A stretch of 64,000 bases of DNA, taken from contig NZ_CP032093.1 in NCBI RefSeq assembly GCF_003544875.1, positions 806,001 to 870,000 of the forward strand. The letters are read 5' to 3'. The position numbers were made by a program, and so were the translations under genes. Below the pieces are notes generated by a model that had not been told where the DNA came from, ran no database searches, and saw only the letters and a list, made by a program, of their open reading frames with translations. Positions 8,207 to 17,140 of this stretch are shown here, piece after piece (the first letter of the stretch is position 1; every line of letters starts with the position of its first letter). The stretch comes from Vibrio alfacsensis (lineage in GTDB: Bacteria > Pseudomonadota > Gammaproteobacteria > Enterobacterales > Vibrionaceae).

Positions 8207-9085
8207 TTAGATGTTTTTCATTAAGCGAGGAATGGTGTCATCGCTACGAAGAGTGAACACTTCACAACCTTCTTTAGTCACCACGATGGTGTGTTCCCAT
8301 TGCGCTGAGTTTTTGCCGTCGCCAGTGTAAACCGTCCAGTCGTCTTGTACGTCAACAGTGCATCCGAACTTACCTGCATTGATCATTGGTTCAATAGTAA
8401 AGCACATACCTTCTTTCAATACGCGGCGATCTTTGTTCTTGTAATGCACCACTTGAGGCTCTTCATGGAACTCATTACCAATACCGTGGCCACAGAAATC
8501 TTTAACAATCGAGAACTTATTGCGAGGGTTGTTCTTGTTGTTGTCTTTGATGTATTTCTCGATAGCTGTACCGATATCACCAACTGTCGCACCAGGCTTC
8601 ACTTGACGCATACCGATGTATAGCGCTTCTTGGGCAACCATACATAGGCGCTTGTTCGCAGGTGATACTTCACCCACTAGGAACATTTTTGATGTATCAC
8701 CATGGTAACCTTGTGGACGAACACTGAGGTCAGCATTTTCATCGTCAGGAATGATAACCGTAATATCGACGTTGATGATGTCGCCATCTTTCAAAACCGC
8801 AGGTTTCATTTGGCCATTTGCACCCATTTCATCTTCTGCAGCGGGAATGCCGTGACAAACGATGTGGTTGATAGAGGTACAGATTGATTTAGGGAATCCA
8901 TGGTAATCAAGCGGTGCAGAGTATGCGCCTCTCTCTAGAGCGTAATCGTGACAGATTTGGTTTAGCTCGTCTGTCGTTACACCAGCTTTGATGTACGGTT
9001 CGATCATTTCTAGAACGTCTGCGGCTAGCTTGCCCGCAATACGCATGCGTTCGATTTCTTCAGCAGTTTTAATCTTGATTGACAT
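8207..9085 (-). CDS. map: Type I methionyl aminopeptidase
   Basis: The 292-residue product removes initiator methionine from nascent proteins. The five metal ligands are visible: D107 (NVDITV), D130 (HGDTSK), H200 (CGHGIG), E232 (TIEPMI) and E264 (QWEHTI), with His78 (CHGIP) in the active site. It is about 28 residues longer than E. coli Map. The excess lies mainly in two insertions, roughly 11 residues between His78 and D107 (EDEMGANGQMKPA) and about 12 between D107 and D130 (PDDENADLSVRPQ). Unlike E. coli it is divergent from rpsB, as in E. coli, but followed by glnD. It is an essential housekeeping gene. Confidence 0.95.
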   Translation of the reverse strand: MSIKIKTAEEIERMRIAGKLAADVLEMIEPYIKAGVTTDELNQICHDYALERGAYSAPLDYHGFPKSICTSINHIVCHGIPAAEDEMGANGQMKPAVLKDGDIINVDITVIIPDDENADLSVRPQGYHGDTSKMFLVGEVSPANKRLCMVAQEALYIGMRQVKPGATVGDIGTAIEKYIKDNNKNNPRNKFSIVKDFCGHGIGNEFHEEPQVVHYKNKDRRVLKEGMCFTIEPMINAGKFGCTVDVQDDWTVYTGDGKNSAQWEHTIVVTKEGCEVFTLRSDDTIPRLMKNI

Positions 9086-9295
9086 TGGCTTTCTCTACTT
9101 ATTCGTAAGCACGTGAACGTGCGAATGAGCGCATTCTATCAGACATATTGTACGGAACCCAAGTCGGTTCAGAATATGCGTTTCGCTTTCTTTGTATTAG
9201 AAGAGCGAATTTGTTCATGGGTAACGCGGGGTATTCAATGAATAAGAGAGAATGTAACAAACAATTTTTACTAGCCATGTTGGGCTAAAATATGG

Positions 9296-9308
9296 TATAA
9301 AGCGCGCC
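9296..9308 (+). promoter_or_regulatory. Candidate rpsB promoter -10 with GC-rich discriminator
   Basis: TATAAA (9296-9301) is preceded by TGG and followed directly by the discriminator GCGCGCC, the arrangement expected for a ribosomal-protein promoter under stringent control. No good -35 is evident at the ideal spacing; TTTACT at 9267-9272 would suit the overlapping TATGGT at 9291. Confidence 0.45.
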
Positions 9309-9394
9309 GGAATCGAGGGTTGTTCTCTTCATTTTCTTTAGATTAATGGCGAAGCGGCTTTCTTCCGAATAACTTTTATCTTTAAATCACACAC

Positions 9395-9474
9395 ATTCCG
9401 TCACATGTTCCGGGGTGCTGAGCAGAAGCTTGGTCGGAATTATGGGGGATGTGGAGGCCTAACCCCATAGAGGA
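9395..9474 (+). promoter_or_regulatory. rpsB (S2) mRNA leader, autoregulatory structure
   Basis: A long 5' leader precedes rpsB. ATTCCG (9395-9400) can pair with CGGAAT (9435-9440). Immediately after, TATGGGG (9441-9447) pairs with CCCCATA (9463-9469), abutting the ribosome site AGAGGA (9469-9474). In enteric bacteria and vibrios a conserved two-hairpin leader here lets S2 repress rpsB-tsf, and the position and CCGGGGTGCTGAGC segment fit. The regulatory role is inferred from that family. Confidence 0.65.
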
Positions 9475-9481
9475 TTTTAAA

Positions 9482-10210
9482 ATGGCAACTGTATCAATGC
9501 GCGATATGCTGAAAGCTGGTGTTCACTTCGGTCACCAAACTCGTTACTGGAACCCAAAAATGAAGCCATTCATCTTTGGTGCTCGTAACCGCGTTCACAT
9601 CATCAACCTAGAAAAAACTGTACCAATGTTCAACGAAGCTCTAGCTGAACTAGCTAAAGTTGGCGAGAAGAAAGGTAAAGTTCTATTCGTAGGTACTAAA
9701 CGCGCTGCATCTGAAGCTGTTAAAGAAGCTGCTATCGCAAGCAACCAATACTACGTTAACAACCGTTGGTTGGGCGGCATGCTAACGAACTACAAAACAG
9801 TTCGTCAATCTATCAAGCGTCTAAAAGAATTCGAAGCACAAGCACAAGACGGTACTTTCGAAAAACTAACTAAGAAAGAAGCTCTAATGCGTACTCGCGA
9901 AATGGAGAAGCTAGAGAAATCTCTTGGTGGTATCAAAGATATGGGCGGCCTACCAGACGCTCTATTCGTAATCGACGCTGATCACGAGCACATTGCAATT
10001 AAAGAAGCTAACAACCTAGGTATTCCAGTTTACGCTGTGGTAGATACTAACTCTAACCCAGATGGCGTTGACTACATCATCCCAGGTAACGACGACGCAA
10101 TCCGCGCTGTACAACTATACCTAAACGCTGCTGCATCTGCAGTAACTGAAGGCCGCAACAAAGACGTTGCAGTAGTTGCTGAAAAAGACGGTTTCGTAGA
10201 AGCTGAATAA
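9482..10210 (+). CDS. rpsB: 30S ribosomal protein S2
   Basis: The 242-residue product begins [27 protein letters not shown], the classic S2 N-terminus. It contains [14 protein letters not shown] and the second S2 signature around [27 protein letters not shown]. The ATG at 9482 has AGAGGA 7 bases upstream. The frame stays open upstream to 9449, but that part lies in the leader. S2 is a late-assembling small-subunit protein needed for S1 binding. The codon bias of highly expressed genes is evident (CTA, GGT, CGT, AAC). It is co-transcribed with tsf through a hairpin attenuator. Confidence 0.98.
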   Translation: MATVSMRDMLKAGVHFGHQTRYWNPKMKPFIFGARNRVHIINLEKTVPMFNEALAELAKVGEKKGKVLFVGTKRAASEAVKEAAIASNQYYVNNRWLGGMLTNYKTVRQSIKRLKEFEAQAQDGTFEKLTKKEALMRTREMEKLEKSLGGIKDMGGLPDALFVIDADHEHIAIKEANNLGIPVYAVVDTNSNPDGVDYIIPGNDDAIRAVQLYLNAAASAVTEGRNKDVAVVAEKDGFVEAE

Positions 10211-10281
10211 TAGCGGCTCTGCGTCACACTTAGTCTATGTGAAACCTTGTTGTAGCATAGATTGAGTTATAGTTAGCAATG

Positions 10282-10310
10282 GGGGCCGACAATGTAGGCC
10301 CCTGTTTTTT
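10282..10310 (+). terminator. Terminator/attenuator between rpsB and tsf
   Basis: GGGGCC (10282-10287) pairs with GGCCCC (10297-10302), followed by TGTTTTTT. As rpsB and tsf are normally co-transcribed, this probably acts as a partial terminator that sets the S2 to EF-Ts ratio. Confidence 0.75.
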
Positions 10311-10341
10311 ACCTTATTTCGAACCAAACGAGGAATAGAGA

Positions 10342-11187
10342 ATGGCAACTGTAACTGCTGCTCTAGTTAAAGAACTTCGCGAGCGCACTGGCGCTGGCAT
10401 GATGGAATGTAAGAAAGCGCTTGTAGAAGCAAACGCTGACATCGAACTAGCAATTGAAAACATGCGTAAATCAGGCGCAGCGAAAGCAGCTAAAAAAGCT
10501 GGTAACGTTGCAGCTGAAGGCGCAATCATCATCAAAGAAGAAAACGGCGTTGCTGTTCTTCTTGAAGTTAACTGCCAAACTGACTTCGTTGCTAAAGACG
10601 GTAACTTCACTGCATTCGCAGAAGAAGTTGCAGCTGCAGCTCTAGCTTCTAAAGCTTCTGTTGAAGAGCTTCAAGCTCAATTCGAAGAAGCTCGCGTAAC
10701 TCTAGTAGCTAAGATCGGTGAGAACATCACTATCCGTCGCGTACAGTACGTTGAAGGTGCTGCAATCGCTTCTTACCGTCACGGTGAGAAAATCGGTGTA
10801 GTTGTTGCTGGTGAAGGCGACGCTGAAACTCTTAAGCACGTTGCAATGCACGTAGCTGCTTCTCGTCCAGAGTACGTAAACCCATCTGACGTACCTGCAG
10901 ACGTAGTTGCTAAAGAGCGTGAAGTTCAAGTTGAAATCGCTATGAACGAAGGCAAGCCAAAAGAAATCGCAGAGAAAATGGTTGAAGGCCGCATGAAGAA
11001 ATTCACTGGCGAAGTTTCTCTGACTGGTCAAGCGTTCATCATGGAACCTAAAAAATCTGTTGGCGAAATGCTAAAAGAAAAAGGTGCTTCAGTTGCTACA
11101 TTCGTTCGCCTAGAAGTTGGTGAAGGTATCGAGAAAGCAGAAGGCCTAAGCTTCGCTGAAGAAGTAGCACTAGCTCAAAAAGGTTAA
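10342..11187 (+). CDS. tsf: Translation elongation factor Ts
   Basis: The 281-residue product is the nucleotide-exchange factor that releases GDP from EF-Tu. It shows both EF-Ts signatures: [19 protein letters not shown] (residues 10-28, N-terminal helical domain) and [15 protein letters not shown], whose TDFVA inserts near the EF-Tu magnesium site. The length equals the usual gammaproteobacterial size (about 283). AGGAA lies about 7 bases before the ATG. It is downstream of rpsB and probably partly controlled by the attenuator at 10282. Confidence 0.98.
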   Translation: MATVTAALVKELRERTGAGMMECKKALVEANADIELAIENMRKSGAAKAAKKAGNVAAEGAIIIKEENGVAVLLEVNCQTDFVAKDGNFTAFAEEVAAAALASKASVEELQAQFEEARVTLVAKIGENITIRRVQYVEGAAIASYRHGEKIGVVVAGEGDAETLKHVAMHVAASRPEYVNPSDVPADVVAKEREVQVEIAMNEGKPKEIAEKMVEGRMKKFTGEVSLTGQAFIMEPKKSVGEMLKEKGASVATFVRLEVGEGIEKAEGLSFAEEVALAQKG

Positions 11188-11211
11188 TCCTTAGCGAATT
11201 GTGCAAATATT

Positions 11212-11239
11212 AGACCGTGGCCTTGGCTGCGGTCTTTTT
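11212..11239 (+). terminator. Intrinsic terminator after tsf
   Basis: AGACCG (11212-11217) and CGGTCT (11230-11235) flank an inner GGCC/GGC pairing and are followed by TTTTTAT. Confidence 0.8.
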
Positions 11240-11284
11240 ATGAGCAAAGGGCGATGCGCCACATTAACATTTGCCTTGTTCAAC

Positions 11285-11324
11285 TTAGATTTACTGTGAT
11301 CAATTTAGATTTGCCGTGATCAAT
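11285..11324 (+). repeat. Two-copy 20-bp direct tandem repeat before pyrH
   Basis: TTAGATTTACTGTGATCAAT (11285-11304) is followed immediately by TTAGATTTGCCGTGATCAAT (11305-11324); they differ at two positions. Each copy holds the palindrome TGATCA and a GTGA half-site. It sits in the presumed pyrH promoter region, about 70 bases before the start codon. Confidence 0.8.
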
Positions 11325-11392
11325 AGCTATAAGAACCTTTGTATCTATTTATGACTGTTAATCAACAACTCTCTTTTTGGAAGGTAAACTCC

Positions 11393-12124
11393 ATGACTAC
11401 GAACCCTAAACCAGCGTATCAACGTATTCTATTAAAACTGAGTGGTGAAGCTCTTCAAGGCGAAGAAGGTTTCGGTATTGATCCTGCGGTTCTTGATCGT
11501 ATGGCTCAAGAAGTTAAGGAGCTGGTTGAACTAGGTGTTCAAGTTGGTGTTGTAATCGGTGGTGGTAACCTATTCCGTGGTGCAGGTCTTGCAGAAGCAG
11601 GCATGAACCGTGTTGTTGGTGACCACATGGGCATGCTTGCAACGGTAATGAATGGCCTAGCAATGCGTGATGCACTTCACCGTGCATACGTAAACGCTCG
11701 CGTAATGTCTGCAATTCCTCTAAAAGGTGTGTGTGACGATTACAATTGGGCAGACGCTATCCGTGAACTTCGCCAAGGCCGTGTTGTGATTTTCTCAGCA
11801 GGTACTGGTAACCCATTCTTCACAACAGACTCTGCGGCGTGTCTACGTGGTATCGAAATTGAAGCTGACGTAGTTCTAAAAGCAACAAAAGTTGATGGCG
11901 TATTTACGGCTGACCCTGTAGCAAACCCAGACGCAGAGCTGTATGATAAGCTATCTTACGCTGAAATTCTGGATAAAGAATTGAAAGTAATGGACTTGGC
12001 TGCGTTCACTCTTGCTCGTGACCACAAAATGCCAATCCGCGTATTTAACATGAACAAGCCAGGCGCACTACGCCGCGTGGTAATGGGTGAAGCTGAAGGC
12101 ACTTTGATCTGCGCTGACGCGTAA
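11393..12124 (+). CDS. pyrH: UMP kinase
   Basis: The 243-residue product phosphorylates UMP to UDP in pyrimidine nucleotide synthesis and belongs to the amino-acid kinase family, not the NMP kinases. Visible signatures are [13 protein letters not shown] (phosphate-binding loop), [24 protein letters not shown] and the nucleotide-site [13 protein letters not shown]. The ATG at 11393 ([11 protein letters not shown]) is chosen because GGAAGG lies about 9 bases upstream and the family starts here, although the frame is open to 11339. It sits in the conserved tsf-pyrH-frr order and has its own upstream region after the tsf terminator. Confidence 0.97.
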   Translation: MTTNPKPAYQRILLKLSGEALQGEEGFGIDPAVLDRMAQEVKELVELGVQVGVVIGGGNLFRGAGLAEAGMNRVVGDHMGMLATVMNGLAMRDALHRAYVNARVMSAIPLKGVCDDYNWADAIRELRQGRVVIFSAGTGNPFFTTDSAACLRGIEIEADVVLKATKVDGVFTADPVANPDAELYDKLSYAEILDKELKVMDLAAFTLARDHKMPIRVFNMNKPGALRRVVMGEAEGTLICADA

Positions 12125-12219
12125 ATCTCAATGCCATTCAACTATTGTAGAGTGGCATTCTGCTTTGCTTAAGCCCCTTAGGCTTTCTTCAGGAAAGATG
12201 ACATTTTTAAGGTGAAACC

Positions 12220-12777
12220 GTGATTAACGAAATCAATAAAGACGCGCAAGAGCGCATGGACAAAAGTGTTGAAGCGCTAAAGAACAACCTTTCTAAAGTT
12301 CGTACTGGCCGCGCGCACCCAAGCCTACTATCTGGTATCTCTGTAGAATACTACGGCGCTGCTACTCCTCTTAACCAAGTCGCTAACGTTGTTGCTGAAG
12401 ACGCTCGTACTCTAGCAATCACAGTGTTCGACAAAGAGCTAACGCAAAAGGTTGAGAAAGCGATCATGATGTCTGACCTTGGTCTAAACCCAATGTCTGC
12501 TGGCACTATCATTCGTGTTCCACTTCCACCGCTAACAGAAGAGCGTCGTAAAGACCTAGTAAAAATCGTTCGTGGTGAAGCAGAAGGCGCTCGTGTTGCT
12601 GTACGTAACATCCGTCGTGACGCAAACAGCGATCTAAAAGGTCTTCTAAAAGACAAAGAAATTTCTGAAGATGAAGATCGTAAAGCACAAGACGAAATTC
12701 AAAAACTAACTGACGTAGCCGTTAAGAAGATCGATGATGTTCTTGCTGCGAAAGAAAAAGAGTTGATGGAAGTTTAA
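12220..12777 (+). CDS. frr: Ribosome recycling factor
   Basis: The 185-residue product, with EF-G, splits post-termination ribosomes. The N-terminal [33 protein letters not shown] and the C-terminal [19 protein letters not shown] helices match RRF throughout, and the length is exactly standard. Translation starts at GTG (12220) with TAAGGTG about 7 bases upstream. It is the last translation gene of this cluster and is followed by a strong terminator that separates it from uppS. Confidence 0.97.
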   Translation: MINEINKDAQERMDKSVEALKNNLSKVRTGRAHPSLLSGISVEYYGAATPLNQVANVVAEDARTLAITVFDKELTQKVEKAIMMSDLGLNPMSAGTIIRVPLPPLTEERRKDLVKIVRGEAEGARVAVRNIRRDANSDLKGLLKDKEISEDEDRKAQDEIQKLTDVAVKKIDDVLAAKEKELMEV

Positions 12778-12800
12778 TACTCCACCTACATCACTGTTGG

Positions 12801-12832
12801 AAAACGCTGTGCTCACAGCGCAGCGTTTTTTT
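12801..12832 (+). terminator. Intrinsic terminator after frr
   Basis: AAAACGCTG (12801-12809) pairs with CAGCGTTTT (12821-12829) and is followed by TTT. A nested alternative CGCTGTG/CACAGCG also exists. Confidence 0.85.
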
Positions 12833-12872
12833 GTGTTAGTCTATCCAACTGATGGAACTCACTTAACTCCCT

Positions 12873-13628
12873 ATGCAAAATTCTCAAGCCTTCTCTGATT
12901 CCCTCCCGAAACATATTGCCATCATTATGGACGGTAATGGTCGTTGGGCTAAGTCCAAAGGAAAACCTCGCGTATTTGGTCATAAAAAAGGCGTTAACGC
13001 TGTTCGTAAGACCATCGCAGCTGCATCGAAACTTGGTATTGATGCGGTCACATTATTCGCCTTTAGTAGTGAAAATTGGCGCCGCCCTGAAGAAGAAGTC
13101 GGTCTGCTAATGGAGCTGTTTATTTCAGTATTATCAAGTGAAGTGAAAAAGCTGCACAAAAATAACTTACGTTTGCGTGTTATTGGTGATACCAGTCGTT
13201 TCAGTGATCGTTTAAGAGGCAAAATTGCGGAAGCAGAAGCCTTGACTGAAAGCAATACTGGAATGGTGATTAACATCGCGGCTAACTACGGTGGAAAATG
13301 GGATATCACTGAGGCGGCAAAAGCGTTAGCGTCGAAAGCACGTAACGGTGAGATCCGTGTAGAAGACATCAACGAGCAGTTGATTACCCAGCATCTGACC
13401 ATGGCCGATCTACCAGAAGTTGATCTTTTGATTCGTACGAGTGGTGAATGTCGCATTAGTAACTTTATGTTATGGCAAATGGCGTATGCAGAAATGTACT
13501 TTACCGAGGAGTACTGGCCAGATTTTGATGAAGATAGCCTAGTTGAGGCTGTCACTTGGTTTATCAACCGAGAACGTCGTTTCGGCTGTACGGGTGAGCA
13601 AGTCAAAGCATTGATGGCTGCTCAATAA
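12873..13628 (+). CDS. uppS: Undecaprenyl diphosphate synthase ((2E,6E)-FPP specific)
   Basis: The 251-residue cis-prenyltransferase condenses eight isopentenyl diphosphates onto farnesyl diphosphate to make the C55 carrier lipid for peptidoglycan and O-antigen. Signatures: [17 protein letters not shown] (residues 14-30, catalytic D20), [23 protein letters not shown] and the C-terminal [21 protein letters not shown]. The length and motifs fit E. coli UppS. The start is inferred from the family; no strong Shine-Dalgarno is obvious. The next gene, cdsA, begins 12 bases after the stop. Confidence 0.96.
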   Translation: MQNSQAFSDSLPKHIAIIMDGNGRWAKSKGKPRVFGHKKGVNAVRKTIAAASKLGIDAVTLFAFSSENWRRPEEEVGLLMELFISVLSSEVKKLHKNNLRLRVIGDTSRFSDRLRGKIAEAEALTESNTGMVINIAANYGGKWDITEAAKALASKARNGEIRVEDINEQLITQHLTMADLPEVDLLIRTSGECRISNFMLWQMAYAEMYFTEEYWPDFDEDSLVEAVTWFINRERRFGCTGEQVKALMAAQ

Positions 13629-13640
13629 GGACTAGTTAGT

Positions 13641-14481
13641 TTGAAACAGAGAATAATAACCGCACTAATTTTAGCTCCCCTAGTTATTTTAGGTATTTTA
13701 AATTACCCTAATGGGCTTTATTATCGCAATAGCAGCGATAACGCTCTTAGGATTTTGGGAGTGGACACAGTTTACTGAGAGCAATTCACGCATTGCGGCA
13801 TTGGTTCCAGCTGTGGTTGTAACCGGATTGAGCTTTTTGTTTATCTCCCCAGATGTGACAAACCTTAACCATCTTACTTTTCCGCATTACACCGTTTTGG
13901 GACTTGGTTTTATCTGGTGGATTGTTGCAAGTGGTATGGCCATTACCTACCCGAAGACCACTAATCTATGGCAACGCAGCAAAGCGCTTCGTCATGTATT
14001 TGGCTTTTTGACCCTGATTCCATTCATGTGGAGTGTGATCATTCTTAGAGCGTCTGATATTTCAGTGGATCCATACCACGGCGCAAAATTAGTGCTGTAT
14101 GTTTGTTTCTTGGTATGGGCTGCAGATAGCGGTGCTTATTTTGCTGGTAAGAGCATGGGTAAGCGTAAAATGGCACCAAACGTCAGTCCAAATAAAACCA
14201 TTGAGGGTTTAATTGGTGGCATTATCGCCGCACTGGTTGTGGGTTGGTTATTTGCGGGTTGGTTCGATATTCAATTTACCAGTCCTGTACATATGGTCAT
14301 CATTACGTTAATTACGGTGGTTATTTCAGTACTTGGTGACTTAGTGGAAAGCATGTTTAAACGCGTTTCTGGCATTAAGGACAGCAGTAACATCATTCCT
14401 GGCCATGGTGGTATTCTCGATCGGATCGATAGCTTAACCGCCGCATTCCCAGTATTTGCTCTTCTCTACTACGTATTCTAA
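13641..14481 (+). CDS. cdsA: Phosphatidate cytidylyltransferase, with an apparent N-terminal frame break
   Basis: CdsA makes CDP-diacylglycerol from phosphatidate and CTP at the inner membrane. The open frame from 13711 carries several membrane helices and the complete family signature SMFKRVSGIKDSSNIIPGHGG followed by ILDRID, but lacks the first helix. That helix is present just upstream in another frame: TTG at 13641 (AGGA 9 bases upstream) reads MKQRIITALILAPLVILGI and then loses frame between about 13690 and 13710. One extra base or two missing bases there would reunite them into about 279 residues, the usual size. As the gene is normally essential, a sequencing error is more likely than inactivation. 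Alternatively ATG 13711 is a real, shortened start. Confidence 0.85.
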
Positions 14482-14532
14482 TTTATCGGGAGCGGCATCG
14501 TCGCTCCTGAGTTTTTCTAACGGTCTTACATC

Positions 14533-15738
14533 ATGCAAAATTTAACGATTCTTGGTGCAACAGGCTCAATCGGTGCAAGCACACTTAAAGTGGTTGAACA
14601 AAACCCTGAGCAGTTTTCAGTCGTCGCATTAGCGGCAAGCACGAACGTTGATAAAATGGTTGCGCTGTGCCGTAAATGGCAGCCTAAGTACGCCGTGATG
14701 GCGGATAAAGCGGCAGCAACTGCGTTGAAATCCGAACTAGCATCAATTGCGCCAAATACGGAAGTACTCGGTGGTATTGATGCACTTTGTCATGTCGCTT
14801 CGCTAGAAGAAGTCGATAGCGTGATGGCAGCAATCGTAGGTGCAGCAGGTTTATTGCCGACGATGGCAGCCGTGAAAGCGGGTAAGCGCATTTTGCTTGC
14901 GAACAAAGAAGCTCTGGTTATGTCAGGGCAACTGTTTATCGATGCCGTAGCAGAACATGGCGCAGAATTGCTTCCTGTGGACAGTGAGCACAACGCTATA
15001 TTCCAGTGCCTTCCACAGCAAGTTCAGACTAACTTGGGTCGTTGTAACCTTGAAGAGCATGGTATTTCTTCTATTCTGCTTACTGGCTCGGGCGGTCCGT
15101 TCCGTTATACCGACATTGCAGAGTTAGACACAGTGACACCTGCACAAGCGATTGCTCACCCTAACTGGTCAATGGGGCCGAAAATTTCGGTCGATTCCGC
15201 GACCATGATGAATAAAGGCCTTGAGTACATTGAAGCAAAATGGCTATTCAATGCAGCTCGCGAGCAGCTAAAGGTGATCATTCACCCACAATCTGTTATT
15301 CATTCGATGGTGCAATACCGTGATGGCTCAGTATTGGCGCAGATGGGTGAGCCTGATATGGCGACACCGATTGCCCTTACAATGTCTTACCCATCACGAG
15401 TGGATGCTGGTGTGAAACCGCTTGATTTTACCCAAGTTGGTGAGTTGACCTTTTTACAGCCAGATTTTGCCCGTTACCCTTGTTTGAAGCTGGCGATTGA
15501 TGCGTGTTATGAGGGGCAACATGCGACGACGGCTTTGAATGCGGCGAACGAAGTTGCTGTTGATGCTTTTCTGAATAATCGTCTCGGTTTTACAGATATC
15601 GCGCGCATCAATGAGGCGATATTGAACAAAATCATTGCAAACCATAGAACTGAGAATGTGAATAGCTTGGAAAGCTTGATAGAGCTAGATAGAATGTCAC
15701 GAACTATCGCCTTAGAACTATTACGTGAGCGTAGCTAA
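14533..15738 (+). CDS. ispC: 1-deoxy-D-xylulose-5-phosphate reductoisomerase
   Basis: The 401-residue product is the committed enzyme of the MEP isoprenoid pathway, converting DXP to MEP with NADPH; it is also called dxr and is the fosmidomycin target. The N-terminal NADPH fold is [18 protein letters not shown]. The substrate and metal site is visible as [24 protein letters not shown] and [18 protein letters not shown]. It supplies IPP for the neighbouring uppS pathway. The stop TAATG overlaps the rseP start by one base, so the two are translationally coupled. Confidence 0.97.
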   Translation: MQNLTILGATGSIGASTLKVVEQNPEQFSVVALAASTNVDKMVALCRKWQPKYAVMADKAAATALKSELASIAPNTEVLGGIDALCHVASLEEVDSVMAAIVGAAGLLPTMAAVKAGKRILLANKEALVMSGQLFIDAVAEHGAELLPVDSEHNAIFQCLPQQVQTNLGRCNLEEHGISSILLTGSGGPFRYTDIAELDTVTPAQAIAHPNWSMGPKISVDSATMMNKGLEYIEAKWLFNAAREQLKVIIHPQSVIHSMVQYRDGSVLAQMGEPDMATPIALTMSYPSRVDAGVKPLDFTQVGELTFLQPDFARYPCLKLAIDACYEGQHATTALNAANEVAVDAFLNNRLGFTDIARINEAILNKIIANHRTENVNSLESLIELDRMSRTIALELLRERS

Positions 15739-17096
15739 TGACTGGTATTTTATGGAATTTGGTTTCTTTTATCGTTGCATTGGGCATTTTGGTCGCGGTG
15801 CACGAATTTGGTCATTTTTGGGTTGCGCGTCGATGTGGCGTTAAAGTCGAAAAATTCTCCATTGGCTTTGGCAAGTCGATTTGGAGCAAAGTGGGCAAAG
15901 ATGGAACTGAATACAGTATTTCAATGATCCCACTAGGTGGCTACGTCAAGATGGTGGATAGCCGTGTTGATGAAGTCCCAGACAACGAAAAGCACATGGC
16001 TTTTGATCAGAAGCCACTTTGGAAACGCACATCGATCGTTGCTGCGGGTCCTATCTTTAACTTCTTATTTGCAATTGTGGCATATTGGTTCGTGTTCCTT
16101 ATCGGTGTGCCCGCAGTTAAGCCGGTAATTGGTGATATTACGCCCAATTCAATCGTTGCTAAAGCAGGAATTGAATCCGGGATGGAACTAAAATCTATCT
16201 CTGGCATCAAAACACCGGATTGGGAATCGGTTAATATGGGGCTTATCTCCCATATTGGCGATGACTCTATGACCATCACTTTGTCTTCAGCCGACGAAGT
16301 GGGTTCAGAGGTCACCAAAACATTAGATATCCGAGATTGGAAGTTTGATCCTGAAACAGAATCTACGATGAAATCTCTCGGCTTTAAACCCTATACTCCT
16401 GAAATTTTTACGGAGTTAGCACAGGTTAGTGAGGGTGGCGCCGCTGAAAAAGCAGGACTGCTCGCTGGTGATGAAATCATCGAGATGGGTGGTCAAAAAG
16501 TAACGAGTTGGAATGATGTGGTAGAAGCCATTCGTTCTAATCCGGAAACGCCAATTGATGTCGTTGTATTACGTCAAGGCGAAGAGCGCCTATTCACGTT
16601 AACGCCAGGTAGCCGTGAGCTAGCTAACAATCAGGTCGTTGGCTTTGCTGGTATCGCACCTGAAGTCGCAGAATGGCCAGAAAGTTATCGCTTCGAATTA
16701 CAGTTTGGTGTATTCGAGTCTATTGGTAAAGCAGTAGACAAGACCGGACAAGTTATTGGGCTGACAATTAGCATGTTGAAAAAGCTGATTGTTGGTGACG
16801 TTGGTTTGAACAATTTGAGCGGACCAATTTCAATTGCGAAAGGTGCAGGAGCAACTGCCGATTACGGATTGGTTTACTTTTTAGGTTTTCTGGCACTAAT
16901 TAGTGTTAACCTAGGTATTATCAATCTCGTCCCGTTGCCAATGTTGGATGGTGGTCATTTGCTGTTTTTTGCAATAGAAGCAATTATCCGACGCCCAGTG
17001 CCTGAAAAAATACAGGAAATGGGTTATCGAATTGGTGGTGCGATTATATTCGCGCTTATGGCGTTGGCGCTATTTAATGATTTTACTCGTCTGTGA
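15738..17096 (+). CDS. rseP: RseP site-2 intramembrane zinc protease
   Basis: The 452-residue inner-membrane metalloprotease makes the second cut in RseA, freeing sigma-E under envelope stress, and also degrades signal-peptide remnants. The zinc motif HEFGH lies at residues 22-26 in the first helix, and the third ligand D404 is in LVPLPMLDGGH. Two PDZ domains occupy roughly residues 115-310 (GIESGMELKSI and GLLAGDEIIEMGGQKV). Four membrane segments are visible. Its start overlaps the ispC stop by one base, and bamA follows after 44 bases, the usual rseP-bamA-skp-lpxD unit. Confidence 0.97.
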   Translation: MTGILWNLVSFIVALGILVAVHEFGHFWVARRCGVKVEKFSIGFGKSIWSKVGKDGTEYSISMIPLGGYVKMVDSRVDEVPDNEKHMAFDQKPLWKRTSIVAAGPIFNFLFAIVAYWFVFLIGVPAVKPVIGDITPNSIVAKAGIESGMELKSISGIKTPDWESVNMGLISHIGDDSMTITLSSADEVGSEVTKTLDIRDWKFDPETESTMKSLGFKPYTPEIFTELAQVSEGGAAEKAGLLAGDEIIEMGGQKVTSWNDVVEAIRSNPETPIDVVVLRQGEERLFTLTPGSRELANNQVVGFAGIAPEVAEWPESYRFELQFGVFESIGKAVDKTGQVIGLTISMLKKLIVGDVGLNNLSGPISIAKGAGATADYGLVYFLGFLALISVNLGIINLVPLPMLDGGHLLFFAIEAIIRRPVPEKIQEMGYRIGGAIIFALMALALFNDFTRL

Positions 17097-17140
17097 TAGT
17101 TCAGAGACACAAGCAGTAGCAAGGAATAATTAGAACAAGT

